Below are positions 24,926 to 34,127 of a stretch of 64,000 bases of DNA, piece by piece. Position numbers and translations under genes: made by a program. A model generated the notes under the pieces. It was not told the DNA's origin, searched no databases, and saw only the letters and a list, made by a program, of their open reading frames with translations. Position 1 is the stretch's first letter; each line of letters begins with the position of its first letter. This stretch comes from Phenylobacterium sp. (GTDB taxonomy: Bacteria > Pseudomonadota > Alphaproteobacteria > Caulobacterales > Caulobacteraceae): contig NZ_JANXWD010000043.1 in the NCBI RefSeq assembly GCF_025351295.1, forward strand, positions 1 through 64,000, written 5' to 3'.

Positions 24926-27016
24926 ATGGATCGCCGCAGCTTCCTCCTGGCCGCCGCCGCCTCGGCCGGCCTGCCGCCCGCCATCGCCCGGGCCCGGGCG
25001 ATCGACGCCCATGTGCGCACGGGCACGATCCGAGACGTCGAGCATGTGGTGATCTTCATGCAGGAGAACCGCGGCTTCGATCACTATTTCGGGGCGATGC
25101 CCGGGGTGCGGGGCTTCGCGGACCGGTTCCCGATCCCGCTGGAGGGCGACCGCACAGTCTGGATGCAGGCCAGCGGCGGCGGGGCCGGCCACCCGACCTT
25201 CATCGCGCCCTTCCCGCTGGAGACCACCGAGACCTTCGCGCTGATGCGGGTCGAGGGGACGCCGCACTACTGGCCGGACGCCCAGGCCGCCTGGGACGAA
25301 GGCCGCATGGCCCGCTGGCCGGCCGCCAAGGGCGACCACGCCATGGCCCACTACCGGCCGCAGGACCTGCCGTTCCACTACGCCCTGGCCGAGGCGTTCA
25401 CGGTCTGCGACGCCTACCACTGCTCGATCCAGGCGATGACCAACCCCAACCGCCTGTTCCTGTTCAGCGGCACGAACGACCCGACGGGCCGGGCCGGCGG
25501 GCCGGGCATCGTCAACTCCCACGACCACTTCGTCGAGGAGGGCGGGGCCGCGGAGCCCTATGCCTGGACCACCTATCCCGAGCGGCTGACCGCGGCCGGG
25601 GTGTCGTGGCGGGTCTACCAGGACATGGCCGACAACTTCGGCGACAACTCGCTGGTGGGCTTCGCCGCCTTCCGCGCCGCCCACGCCAAGGCGCCCGGAT
25701 CGGATCCCCGCCTGGCCCGCGACGGCCTGTCGACCTACCGGCTCGACGCCCTGAAGGCCGACGTGATGGCCGACGCCCTGCCGCAGGTCTCCTACATCGT
25801 CGCCCCTGAGCAGGCCTCCGAGCATCCCGGCCCCTCCAGCCCCGCCCAGGGCGCCGACTACACCGCCCAGGTGCTGGACGCGCTCACCGCCAATCCCGAG
25901 GTCTGGAGCAAGACCGTCCTGCTGCTGATGTTCGACGAGAACGACGGCTTCTTCGACCACGTCCCGCCGCCCGCGCCGCCCTCGCGCGATCCTGGCGGCG
26001 GCTGGCTGGGGGGCTCCACCGTCGACCTGGCCGGCGAACACCACCTGGTGCGCAACCCGATCGCCGGCGAGGCCGACCTGCCGGAGCTGATGGGCCGCCC
26101 CTACGGCCTGGGCGCGCGGGTGCCGATGGTGGCGATCTCGCCCTGGAGCCGGGGCGGCTGGGTGAATTCGCAGGTGTTCGACCACACCTCGGTGATCCGC
26201 TTCCTGGAGACCCGGTTCGGGGTGATGGAGCCGAACATCAGCCCCTGGCGACGCGCGGTGTGCGGCGACCTGACCTCGGCCTTCGACTTCAGCACGCCCA
26301 ACCGCGAGGCGCGGCCGCCGGCGATGCCCGCCACGGCCGCCGTCGCCGCGCGCGCCGCCGCGCTGCCCGGCCGCACGCGCCCGCCGACCCCGGCCACGCC
26401 CAGCGCCCCGGAACAGGCCCCCGGCCTGCGCCGATCGCGGGCGCTGCCCTACGCGCTGGACGCCACCATCACCGTCGACAGCCGCGCCGCCCGGATCGCC
26501 TTCGCCAACACCGGGGCCGCCGCGGCGGTGTTCCACGCCTATAACCTGCTGGACCTGACACCCGCCCCGCGCCGCTATACCGTCTCGCCCGGCGAGCGGC
26601 TGCTGGACGGCTGGCCGCTGGTGGACGGGCGCTACGACCTCTGGGTCCTGGGCCCCAACGGCTATCACCGCCACTTCCGCGGGCTCGACGACCCGAAGCT
26701 GGCGCTGACCACCGCCTTCGACCCGAAGGCGACCCAACTCACGCTCACCCTGCACAACACCGGCGCGGCGGCGCTGGAGGTCAACGCCATGGGCAACGCC
26801 TATGAGATGAAGACCTGGCGCGCCGCCGTGCCGCCCGGCGGCTCGGTCGCCAACGCCTGGCCGCTGAGCGCGCACGGCGGCTGGTACGACCTCTCCGTGA
26901 CCCTGCTGAACCACCCCGGCTGGCTGCGCCGCTACGCCGGACGCCTGGAGACCGGCCACGACAGCATCTCCGACCCGGAAATGCACGGCCCGGCGCGGAT
27001 GACCCGCGAGACCTGA
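24926..27016 (+). CDS. Phosphocholine-specific phospholipase C, Tat-exported
   Basis: A 696-residue enzyme. The start MDRRSFLLAAAASAG is a twin-arginine signal. The phosphoesterase (acid-phosphatase-superfamily) domain includes IRDVEHVVIFMQENRGFDHYFG, with the nucleophile-region Glu-Asn, the CDAYHCSIQAMTNPNRLFLFSGT block, LLMFDENDGFFDHVPPP, and YGLGARVPMVAISPWSRGGWV. A C-terminal pair of DUF756-like beta domains starts near 510. It cleaves phosphatidylcholine or sphingomyelin in the periplasm or outside, often for phosphate gain, though no Pho box was identified. An amidohydrolase fragment lies just upstream. Confidence 0.93.
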   Translation: MDRRSFLLAAAASAGLPPAIARARAIDAHVRTGTIRDVEHVVIFMQENRGFDHYFGAMPGVRGFADRFPIPLEGDRTVWMQASGGGAGHPTFIAPFPLETTETFALMRVEGTPHYWPDAQAAWDEGRMARWPAAKGDHAMAHYRPQDLPFHYALAEAFTVCDAYHCSIQAMTNPNRLFLFSGTNDPTGRAGGPGIVNSHDHFVEEGGAAEPYAWTTYPERLTAAGVSWRVYQDMADNFGDNSLVGFAAFRAAHAKAPGSDPRLARDGLSTYRLDALKADVMADALPQVSYIVAPEQASEHPGPSSPAQGADYTAQVLDALTANPEVWSKTVLLLMFDENDGFFDHVPPPAPPSRDPGGGWLGGSTVDLAGEHHLVRNPIAGEADLPELMGRPYGLGARVPMVAISPWSRGGWVNSQVFDHTSVIRFLETRFGVMEPNISPWRRAVCGDLTSAFDFSTPNREARPPAMPATAAVAARAAALPGRTRPPTPATPSAPEQAPGLRRSRALPYALDATITVDSRAARIAFANTGAAAAVFHAYNLLDLTPAPRRYTVSPGERLLDGWPLVDGRYDLWVLGPNGYHRHFRGLDDPKLALTTAFDPKATQLTLTLHNTGAAALEVNAMGNAYEMKTWRAAVPPGGSVANAWPLSAHGGWYDLSVTLLNHPGWLRRYAGRLETGHDSISDPEMHGPARMTRET

Positions 27017-27435
27017 AGGGGATCGAATACCGTTTCCTATGAGTCCTCAAACTGCCGTTTGGTGTAGCTGGACAAATCGGGCCGCCTCTCGGGCGTTGGT
27101 CGGGTAAGCTTGTTCGAACCGAGTCGCTCCGAACACTGATAAGCTAGGCTATCCTTCGCCGACGAACGCACTTCGCAGGCGCGTTGGTTTGAAAGCTTCA
27201 ATATACCGGGATTGCAGTCGTGCCTTGTAGGCGTTTGGCTCCGCGCGCTTTACGTCCCGATGAACTCGATAGCTTTCATCAGCGCCTGCATGCGGGGACG
27301 CTGATGGGTGCCGGGTTGACCACCAGTTGCAGCGGCGACAGCCCGCCATGAAGGCCCGATCAGACCCGGAGGGAAACACCCCGTCACCAACTGTGTTTTG
27401 GCCTCGCGGGCCGGCGCGTGGCAGAAGCCGCGGCC
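27017..27435. other. Intergenic region, lower GC, no supported gene
   Basis: About 420 nt with clearly lower GC than its surroundings. Minus-strand frames here (for example 27149-27379) have atypical composition and no recognisable domain. Near 27250-27330 the minus strand reads VVNPAPISV in one frame and RMQALMKAIEFIGT in another, which could be the frameshifted end of a decayed regulator gene, but this is weak. Confidence 0.35.
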
Positions 27436-28596
27436 ATGATCCCGTTCATCGATCTGCAGGCCCAACGCGCCCGCCTGGGCCAGCCGCTGGAGGACGCCAT
27501 CCTCAAGGTGGTCCGCTCCGGCGCCTATATCTTGGGCCCGGAGATCGCCCAGTTCGAAGCCGCCCTGGCCGCCTTCGGCCAGGCGCCGCACGCGCTCTCC
27601 TGCGGTTCCGGCACCGAGGCCCTGGTGCTGCCGCTGATGGCCTGGGGGATCGGGCCCGGCGACGCGGTGTTCTGCCCCGCCTTCACCTTCGCCGCCACCG
27701 CCGAGGCCATGCCCCTGGTGGGCGCGTCGCCGGTGTTCGTGGACGTACGGCCGGACACCTACAACATCGACCCGGCGAAGCTGGACGCGGCGATCGAGGC
27801 CGTGACGGCGGCCGGCGCGCTGACGCCCCGCGCGATCATCGCCGTCGATCTGTTCGGCCAACCGGCCGACTACCCGGCCCTGGCCGCCATCGCCCGGAAG
27901 CACGGCCTGAGGCTGATCGCCGACAGCGCCCAGGGGTTCGGCGGCGCCCTGGATGGCCACCACCCGATCCATTGGGCGGACGTCACCACCACCTCGTTCT
28001 TCCCGGCCAAGCCGCTGGGCTGCTACGGCGACGGCGGGGCGGTGCTCAGCAAGGACGCGCGATTCCACGACCTGCTGGTCAGCCTGCGGGTGCACGGCCA
28101 GGCGGTCGCATCGGACCTGGTCGGCCGCACCTTCGACCATGACCCCAAGTACCTGAACATGCGGGTCGGCATGAACAGCCGGATGGATACCCTCCAGGCC
28201 GCCGTCCTGCTGCAGAAGCTGGCGATCTTCCCCGACGAGATCGCCGCCCGCAACCGCGTCGCCGCCCGCTACGCCCAAGGCCTGGGCGACATGGTCCGCA
28301 CGCCCTCGGTGATCGCCGGGGGCGTCTCCGTCTGGGCCCAGTATACGATCGAGACCGACGACCGCGACGGCCTGGCCGCCCACCTGCGCGGCGAGCAGAT
28401 CCCCACGGCGGTCTACTACCCGGTCCCCTTGCACCGGCAGGCGCCCTACGCCCGTTATCCCGCGCCCGGCGGCCTGCCGGTGACCGAGGCGGCGGCGGGG
28501 CGGGTCCTCAGCCTGCCGATGCACGCCTACCTGGAGCCCGACGTGCAGGACCGCATCATCTCGGCAATCCGCAACCACGTGAAGCGCAACGGCTAG
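27436..28596 (+). CDS. DegT/DnrJ/EryC1-type sugar aminotransferase, WbpE-like
   Basis: A 386-residue PLP enzyme starting MIPFIDLQAQRA at ATG 27436 (GTG 27418 would add six residues). Lys192 in SFFPAKPLGCYGDGG is the Schiff-base lysine, and CGSGTEAL and DSAQGFGG complete the cofactor pocket. YLNMRVGMNSRMDTLQA and IPTAVYYPVPLH lie near the C-terminus. The overall pattern is close to Pseudomonas WbpE, which aminates a UDP-3-keto-glucuronic acid derivative in O-antigen synthesis. No other polysaccharide genes adjoin, so it is an orphan here and the exact nucleotide sugar is uncertain. Confidence 0.9.
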   Translation: MIPFIDLQAQRARLGQPLEDAILKVVRSGAYILGPEIAQFEAALAAFGQAPHALSCGSGTEALVLPLMAWGIGPGDAVFCPAFTFAATAEAMPLVGASPVFVDVRPDTYNIDPAKLDAAIEAVTAAGALTPRAIIAVDLFGQPADYPALAAIARKHGLRLIADSAQGFGGALDGHHPIHWADVTTTSFFPAKPLGCYGDGGAVLSKDARFHDLLVSLRVHGQAVASDLVGRTFDHDPKYLNMRVGMNSRMDTLQAAVLLQKLAIFPDEIAARNRVAARYAQGLGDMVRTPSVIAGGVSVWAQYTIETDDRDGLAAHLRGEQIPTAVYYPVPLHRQAPYARYPAPGGLPVTEAAAGRVLSLPMHAYLEPDVQDRIISAIRNHVKRNG

Positions 28597-30158
28597 ATGG
28601 CGCGCGCCGCCAGAAAGTCCGGCCGGTGGCCGGACCGGCGCCAGTAGTCGGCGAGACCACAGGCTTCGCACAGCGCTGCGAAGCGCGGATCGGCCCTCAG
28701 GGGCGCAGTTGGCGGGACGAAGAACACCTGGCTGTGCCGACGCCGCTGGTCGGTCATGCCGGCCTCTCCGGGGCGTGGGCGGAGCGGCATGAGGCTGGGA
28801 CCCCGGCGCAGCATGTAGCCATCGGCGACGATGAAAGCCTCGTCGAGGCGCCCGAGCGCCGACAGGATCATGATCGCACTGATCGCCGCTCCAGGCCCCG
28901 CCAGCGCGTCGGCCATCCAGCCGTCCACAGCGGTCTGAACGATCGCCGGCCGGCGTGTCCGGATGGCCTCGATCGCGATCCGAAGCCGTTCAAGGCGATC
29001 CTCGGGCATCCCTTCGGGCCTGCTCTCGACATCGGCGATCTGTGCAAGGGCGATCGTCGTGCGGCCAGTATTGCTCATCAGCCAGAGCCGCGAGAACCAG
29101 ACGCCGGGATGACGAGGCCAAAGGGCGAAGGCCCGGTCGGCGGCCCGGTCGGCCTCGCCCACGCGGTCCCGGCTCCAAAGAAGGTAGACGTGGCGGTACT
29201 GAAGCGCCGGCGAAAGCGGCAGCGCCGCCGTGAGGGCGTCGATCAGGAGGCCGCTTTCGTGCGTCCGCCCGACGGCCTGCAGCGTCGCCGCCAGCTCTCG
29301 CGTCGCCGCTTCGTTGGTCGGTGCGTCAGCCAGGATTGCACGCAATCCCCGCTCGACAGCCAGCCAATCGCCATAGCTGGCGCGCAGCATGATCAGGGCG
29401 GTCCGCGCGTCCGGCTGACCAGGCGCCAGGGAGAGCGCTCGCGCCGCCGCGACTTCGCACGACCTCACCACCTCGGCGGTCTCGGCGGCTGGGGCGTCAT
29501 CGGCCATCGCGACGCAGGCGAGGGCGAGCTTGCCCCAGAGCGCGGCGTCTCGCGGCTCGAGCACCACCGCCTGGCGCAGCAGGCCAGCCGCTCTTGGCCC
29601 TGACCCGCGCTGGTCTTCGTTTAGCGCCAGCTGGGCCTGTTCCGCGAGGTCGGCGGCGCGCCGCGCCCTGCCGTCAGGCCAGAGGGCGTAGGTCGCTGCG
29701 CCGGCTGTCACCAGGCCGGCGGCGGCGCCTAGCAACAGCCGCCGCGGAATCGGGCGCGGCGCGGGCGCCACGACGCCGTTCGCCGCCTCGGCCCCGTCCG
29801 TCGCGATCACCGCCCCGGTTAGCCGGTAGCCGGTCCGTGTGATCGTCTCGACGCCGAACTCTCCGGCCGCGACGGTCCGCGCCACGCGCCGCACCTCGCC
29901 CACCGCGCGGTTGAGGGCGTCGTCGCCGACGATCTGGCTGTTCCAGCAGAGCCGGCTCATGTCGTCGCGGGTCACCACGCCACCCGCGGCATTGGCCAGC
30001 ACCAGCAGCACCTGCATCACCCGCGGCTCGATCGTGACCACGCCTCCGGGGCCTTTGACCTCGCGCGACGCGGGATCAATGCGGGTCGCGCCCAGGCGGA
30101 AAGGCCCCCACCGCGCCAGCTCCGCGGCTGTTGTCGCGACTAGGGTGTTGCCATCCAA
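28593..30158 (-). CDS. CadC-like winged-helix protein with TPR region
   Basis: A 521-residue protein. Residues about 15-112 form an OmpR-type winged helix (VVTIEPRVMQVLLVLANAAGG, LNRAVGEVRRV, VETITRTGYRLTG). A single transmembrane segment follows at about 140-160 (RRLLLGAAAGLVTAGAATYALW), then a long TPR-like helical region to the end. The DNA-binding domain faces the cytoplasm and the repeats the periplasm, so this is a one-component membrane regulator. It overlaps the aminotransferase stop by 4 nt and is divergent from a PEP-CTERM gene, a candidate target. Confidence 0.87.
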   Translation of the reverse strand: MDGNTLVATTAAELARWGPFRLGATRIDPASREVKGPGGVVTIEPRVMQVLLVLANAAGGVVTRDDMSRLCWNSQIVGDDALNRAVGEVRRVARTVAAGEFGVETITRTGYRLTGAVIATDGAEAANGVVAPAPRPIPRRLLLGAAAGLVTAGAATYALWPDGRARRAADLAEQAQLALNEDQRGSGPRAAGLLRQAVVLEPRDAALWGKLALACVAMADDAPAAETAEVVRSCEVAAARALSLAPGQPDARTALIMLRASYGDWLAVERGLRAILADAPTNEAATRELAATLQAVGRTHESGLLIDALTAALPLSPALQYRHVYLLWSRDRVGEADRAADRAFALWPRHPGVWFSRLWLMSNTGRTTIALAQIADVESRPEGMPEDRLERLRIAIEAIRTRRPAIVQTAVDGWMADALAGPGAAISAIMILSALGRLDEAFIVADGYMLRRGPSLMPLRPRPGEAGMTDQRRRHSQVFFVPPTAPLRADPRFAALCEACGLADYWRRSGHRPDFLAARAI

Positions 30159-30289
30159 CCCACTGACTCCAAAGACGATCGGGAAATCATCGGCTTATCA
30201 ACGGTTGTCCATCATTCCCCAGGCGACGGCGCCGGGGCCAGGATTTCCTCGGCCGCTTCCCCGGCTGTACGAGACCTTCGGAGATTAGC

Positions 30290-30892
30290 ATGCGCCTGTC
30301 TTTCCTCCATCATCTGATCCGCCCCGCACTTGTCGCACTGGCGCTGACGGCGGCCTCGCCGGCCGCCGCAACGACCTACGCCTTCACCGGGACCTCGACG
30401 AACGATACGCCGCCGCCGACGCCCAGTGCGCTCTGCGCCGCCGGGGAGGTGCGCATCGCCTTCTCACCCGCCAACTCGACCGCGGCCGGTACGTCCAACT
30501 TCGGCGCGTTCGGTCCGTCGCTGGCGCATTGCCTCAGCCTGCCGCCGAGCAGCTACAGCGGCGGGGTGTTCGATTTCGCGTTTGCGGCCGGCGACGATCT
30601 GTCTGGCAGCTATTCGGGGTTCTTCAGCCCCACGGCCACGCCCGGCGTCCTGAACAACACCGTCAACTTCGTGGTCACTGGCGGCACGGGCCGCTTTCTC
30701 GGGGCCACGGGGGCGTTCCAGTCCATCGGGACCCTCGACCGCCGAGTCCCACGGCCGCTGAACACCGGGACTTTCAGCGGCTCGCTGAACCTGCCGGCCG
30801 TCCCCGAGCCGGCGACCTGGGCGATGATGATACTGGGCTTCGGCCTCACCGGAACCGCCATGCGCCGTCGGCGGGTGGGCCTCGCCGTCTAG
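30290..30892 (+). CDS. PEP-CTERM protein, secreted
   Basis: A 200-residue protein with a signal peptide (about 1-27) and the terminal sorting signal VPEPATWAMMILGFGLTG followed by RRRR. The central beta-rich part (NTVNFVVTGGTGRFLGATGAFQSIG) resembles secreted proteins with a G-G-T-G-R-F-x-G-A-T/S-G motif, seen in surface or allene-oxide-cyclase-barrel-like domains. Function is unknown; surface or extracellular placement by exosortase is inferred. It lies 131 nt from the divergent CadC-like regulator and overlaps the patatin stop by 4 nt. Confidence 0.85.
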   Translation: MRLSFLHHLIRPALVALALTAASPAAATTYAFTGTSTNDTPPPTPSALCAAGEVRIAFSPANSTAAGTSNFGAFGPSLAHCLSLPPSSYSGGVFDFAFAAGDDLSGSYSGFFSPTATPGVLNNTVNFVVTGGTGRFLGATGAFQSIGTLDRRVPRPLNTGTFSGSLNLPAVPEPATWAMMILGFGLTGTAMRRRRVGLAV

Positions 30893-31785
30893 ACGGCCCA
30901 GGCCGCGGCCAGCTCCGCCGCCTCTGCCGCACCCTGGACCAGGCCGGCGCGGGCGGCGTTGGCGCGCTTGCGGAAGTCCATCAGGTTGACGCCCATCGCC
31001 GCCTGGCTGGCGGCGTGGGGCCCGACCACGAGCACCGTCGCCCCGCCGTCCTTCAGCGCCTGGACCTCGCCGTCCAGGCGTGCGGCGATCCGCGCGCCCA
31101 CCTCGCCGCCGGCCGCCAGCCGCACGGCGATCACCACGACCAGGTCGTGGCCCGTGGCCATGTCGGCGTTGGTTGACGAGCGCATCCCGCCATCGATGTA
31201 GCGTCGCCCGTTGATCGTCACCGGCGGATAGATGCCCGGCACGCTGCAGCTCGACGCCACCGCCCGGCCGACGCCGACGCCGCTCTCCCGCGTCCAGAGC
31301 TGGAAGGCGCCAGTCTCGGCGTCCACCGCCGTGCAGGCATAGTTTCGCGGCGGCCAGACATCGGTCGGCAGGCCGGCGAAGGTGCGGCCGAAGCTGGCGA
31401 TGAAGTCATTCTCGCTCATGGTCTGGGCGGCCAGGGCGAAGGCGCCGATCTCGCGGCGCACCTCCGCCGGATCGCGCGCGCCGCCCTGGGCCTCGCCCAT
31501 CAGCCGCATCAGCGGCCCCCGGTCGGCGGGCGGCCCGCCCGCCGCGCCACCGGCGCGTTCGCCCGACTCCGCGGGCGGCCGCTCCGCCAGGATTGGGTCG
31601 GCCAGGGTCGCCGTCTCCGCGCCGAACGCCAGTCGCGAGCCGACGAACGATCCGGCCGAGGTGCCCATGATGAAGTCGGCCTGGCCCAGGTCGACCCCGG
31701 CCTTCGCCAGCCCGGCCAACAGCCCGCTCTCCCAGGCGATCCCCACGGGCCCGCCCCCGCCCAGCACCAGCGCCCGTGAAGCCAT
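30889..31785 (-). CDS. Patatin-like phospholipase
   Basis: A 298-residue serine acyl hydrolase with the oxyanion loop GGGGPVG (9-15), the nucleophile elbow GTSAGS (Ser43) and the catalytic Asp in YIDGGMRS. A bacterial patatin of this length usually acts on membrane phospholipids or lipid esters. ATG 31785 is chosen because GGGAGAGACGG precedes it, and homologs start M-x-x-R-A-L-V-L-G-G-G-G; the much longer upstream frame overlaps the divergent gene. No signal peptide is evident, so it is probably cytoplasmic. Confidence 0.92.
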   Translation of the reverse strand: MASRALVLGGGGPVGIAWESGLLAGLAKAGVDLGQADFIMGTSAGSFVGSRLAFGAETATLADPILAERPPAESGERAGGAAGGPPADRGPLMRLMGEAQGGARDPAEVRREIGAFALAAQTMSENDFIASFGRTFAGLPTDVWPPRNYACTAVDAETGAFQLWTRESGVGVGRAVASSCSVPGIYPPVTINGRRYIDGGMRSSTNADMATGHDLVVVIAVRLAAGGEVGARIAARLDGEVQALKDGGATVLVVGPHAASQAAMGVNLMDFRKRANAARAGLVQGAAEAAELAAAWAV

Positions 31786-31861
31786 GGCCGTCTCTCCCAC
31801 CTTGCATTTCGCCAGCATCGGGCGTGCCTTGGGCCTCGACAAGTCCTCGCTTGAGCCCGCC

Positions 31862-32392
31862 ATGCCAGATGCCGATCCGCTCTCCGGCTTATCCGTGCGC
31901 CTTGCGGTTGGTTTGGCCCTGGCGGCCTTGGCGCCGCCAGCTTTTGCTGCTGACCCACCACCACTCTGTTCGGCGTTCCGCGACCTAGCGCGGACCGTGG
32001 AGCGCACCGGCCAGACGCGCCATGTGTCGCTCCGAGTTAACCAGAACGCAGAGGCCTTTACATCGTGCTCCGTCGAGCCGGATGATCTACCGCAACGCGC
32101 CTATTGCGCGGCCGCATTGGACACGGCCGGTATCGAGATGGCGCACCGTTACCCCTGGGTGTTGATCGCTTGCCTCCAAGTAGAGGGGGCTCGCTTCGTG
32201 ATCGACGCGCGATCCGGCGACACGGGAATCCTGCGCAACAAACAGAAAGTTGTGCGTCTTACAGCTAAGCTGCGCAGAGGTATTGAGCTGAATCTTCGGT
32301 TCGAACCCGATCGTCGGCCCGACGCAAAACCGACGGACGACAACTACTTCGGCGCCTACGACCTCACGCTGAGCCGAACTGAGCGCCGCTAG
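31862..32392 (+). CDS. Hypothetical exported protein
   Basis: A 176-residue protein whose first 33 residues look like a signal peptide (RLAVGLALAALAPPAFAADPP, cleavage after AFA). The mature part has three Cys (near CSAF, TSCSVE and YCAA) and mixed beta structure ending NYFGAYDLTLSR. Codon use is more AT-tolerant than in its neighbours. I do not recognise a family. It is divergent from the patatin gene (76 nt) and converges with the VOC gene. Confidence 0.6.
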   Translation: MPDADPLSGLSVRLAVGLALAALAPPAFAADPPPLCSAFRDLARTVERTGQTRHVSLRVNQNAEAFTSCSVEPDDLPQRAYCAAALDTAGIEMAHRYPWVLIACLQVEGARFVIDARSGDTGILRNKQKVVRLTAKLRRGIELNLRFEPDRRPDAKPTDDNYFGAYDLTLSRTERR

Positions 32393-33066
32393 CTCAGCGA
32401 CCCCACGATCGAGGCCCGCTGGGAAAGCTCGATCCAGTTGCCGTCCGGGTCGCGGACCATGGAGATGCGGGCCGTGGCGCCCAGGGTGACCGGCACCATG
32501 GCCTCGCGGCCGCCCTTCGCCAGGACGGCGGCATGGTCCTCGTCGACCTTGAACACCTGGAAGGTGATGTAGCGCCAGCCCGGCCCGCGCATCTCGGCGT
32601 CGGCGGGAGCTTCCGGGTCGGGCTCAAGGATCAGCAGGCTCTCCCCGGCCCGGAACACGCCGGGCCGCTCCTCCGGGAAGCCGAACGCCTCGGCATAGAA
32701 CCGCCGATGGGCGTCCAGGTCGCGGACGCCGATCCGCACGCCGATCTGGGTGACCCCCGCGTGGCCGGGCGGGACCAGGGTCACGCGGTTGCCCTCCGGA
32801 TCGGCCAGGGCCACCGGCGTGGCCAGCCCCTCACGCGCCACGATCAGCTCCCGATACCCGCTCGGCGGGTTGGGCGGGAGCGGGCTCGTGTGGTGGTTGA
32901 TCTTCAGCACGCTGCCCAGCACGTCGTGCCGGTGTTGGTCCTGGCCCTCGCGGATCGGCAGCAGGTGGTCGAACGCAATCCCCGCCTCGCCCTGCCAGAA
33001 CGCCAGCATCGGTTCGAGGTGATTGGTGGCCAGACCGATGTCCAGGCGGGGCTTGGCGAGTTGCAT
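32389..33066 (-). CDS. VOC-superfamily protein, two-domain glyoxalase-like
   Basis: A 225-residue protein of two consecutive vicinal-oxygen-chelate half-domains. The first is KPRLDIGLATNHLEPMLAFWQ ... ALADPEGNRVTLVPPG. The second, from about 105, is QIGVRIGVRDLDAHRRFYAEAFGF ... MVRDPDGNWIELSQ. The D-P-D/E-G-N-x-x-x-L/E pattern appears at the end of both. Such enzymes handle lactoylglutathione-like adducts or ring cleavage; the reaction is unknown. It is divergent from a quinone-oxidoreductase-like gene with a palindrome between them, suggesting common control and a joint detoxification role. Confidence 0.85.
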   Translation of the reverse strand: MQLAKPRLDIGLATNHLEPMLAFWQGEAGIAFDHLLPIREGQDQHRHDVLGSVLKINHHTSPLPPNPPSGYRELIVAREGLATPVALADPEGNRVTLVPPGHAGVTQIGVRIGVRDLDAHRRFYAEAFGFPEERPGVFRAGESLLILEPDPEAPADAEMRGPGWRYITFQVFKVDEDHAAVLAKGGREAMVPVTLGATARISMVRDPDGNWIELSQRASIVGSLS

Positions 33067-33111
33067 GGGGTCCTCACTTGCGCGCCCAGCTTGCCCGTGG
33101 AATGGGTTTCG

Positions 33112-33127
33112 TCAAACAAGCGTTTGA
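33112..33127. promoter_or_regulatory. TCAAAC-N4-GTTTGA palindrome, candidate operator
   Basis: A perfect 16-nt palindrome with a 4-nt centre (AAGC) in the 89-nt divergent region between the VOC and oxidoreductase genes, 28 nt before the ATG at 33156. The half-site CAAAC/GTTTG is that of TetR-type fatty-acid regulators such as PsrA. No such regulator is encoded nearby, so the binding protein is unknown. Confidence 0.5.
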
Positions 33128-33155
33128 GCCAGAACGCCATCAAAGGGAGCGTCCG

Positions 33156-34121
33156 ATGAAAGCCGCCGTCTATCATGAGAACGGTCCCCCGGACGTCCTG
33201 CGATACGAGGACGTGCCCGACCCGCAATGTCATCCCAAGGGCATCGTGATCCGCGTCGAGGCGGTCTCGATCGAGGGCGGCGACACCCTCAACCGCCTCG
33301 GCGGTCCGTTGATGACCCACCCGCACGTGGTCGGCTACCAGGCCGCCGGCGAGGTGATCGAGGTCGGATCCGAGGTCGCGAATTTCAAGGTCGGCGACAA
33401 GGTCTGCACCACCGGCGGCTGGGGCAGCCATGCCGAGCTGCGCGCCGTCTCCGCCAAGACCGCCTGGAAGGCGCCGGACGGGCTCTCCACGCGCGAGGCC
33501 GCGGTGATCCCGGTGACCTTCGGCACCGCCGACGACTGCCTGTTCGAGTTCGGGCGGCTGAAGGCGGGCGAGATCGCCCTGATCCAGGCCGGCGGCTCAG
33601 GCGTGGGCGTTGCGGCGATCCAGCTCGCGGCCAGGGCCGGCGCGAAGCTGGTCATCGCCACCGCCTCGTCCGACGCGCGGCTGGAAAAGTTGAAGCCGCT
33701 CGGCATGACCCACGGCATCAACTATTCGACCCACGACGTGGTCGAGGAGGTGATGCGGATCACCGACAAGCACGGCGCCGACGTGGTGGTCGATTCGGTG
33801 GGCGGCGCGGTGCTGCAGGGCTCGATCCTGGCGCTCGCCTACCGCGGGCGCGTCTCGACCGTCGGCCAGGCCGGCCGCGACCGCCAGAAGCTGGATCTGA
33901 GCACGCTGATGGGCGGCAACCGCACCATATCCGGCGTCTTCCTGGGCGCCGAGATCAACACCGACCGGGTGCAGAAGAATATGGTCAGCCTGATCGACCG
34001 GGTGGCCAGGGGCGAGCTGAAGGTGGTGATCGACCGGGAGTTCCCGCTGTCGGAAGCCGCCGCCGCGCACGCCTATATCGAAAGCCGGCAGGCCGTGGGC
34101 CGGGTGCTGCTGATTCCCTAG
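33156..34121 (+). CDS. Zinc-independent MDR oxidoreductase (quinone oxidoreductase-like)
   Basis: A 321-residue medium-chain dehydrogenase/reductase. The GroES-like domain (1-125, with HVVGYQAAGEVIEVG) is followed by a Rossmann domain with IQAGGSGVGVAAIQLA and VDSVGG. The catalytic zinc ligands of alcohol dehydrogenases are absent, as in NADPH:quinone reductases. AAAGGGAGC precedes ATG 33156. It probably reduces quinones or enones using NADPH. The divergent VOC gene and shared palindrome point to a stress-inducible pair. Confidence 0.9.
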   Translation: MKAAVYHENGPPDVLRYEDVPDPQCHPKGIVIRVEAVSIEGGDTLNRLGGPLMTHPHVVGYQAAGEVIEVGSEVANFKVGDKVCTTGGWGSHAELRAVSAKTAWKAPDGLSTREAAVIPVTFGTADDCLFEFGRLKAGEIALIQAGGSGVGVAAIQLAARAGAKLVIATASSDARLEKLKPLGMTHGINYSTHDVVEEVMRITDKHGADVVVDSVGGAVLQGSILALAYRGRVSTVGQAGRDRQKLDLSTLMGGNRTISGVFLGAEINTDRVQKNMVSLIDRVARGELKVVIDREFPLSEAAAAHAYIESRQAVGRVLLIP

Positions 34122-34127
34122 CCGGGC

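Noticed and set aside
24911-26986. A 691-codon minus-strand frame
   Set aside because: Antisense to the phospholipase C gene, with no recognisable domain.
27149-27379. A 76-codon minus-strand frame
   Set aside because: Composition is unlike local genes, there is no ribosome site, and at best it overlaps a decayed regulator end.
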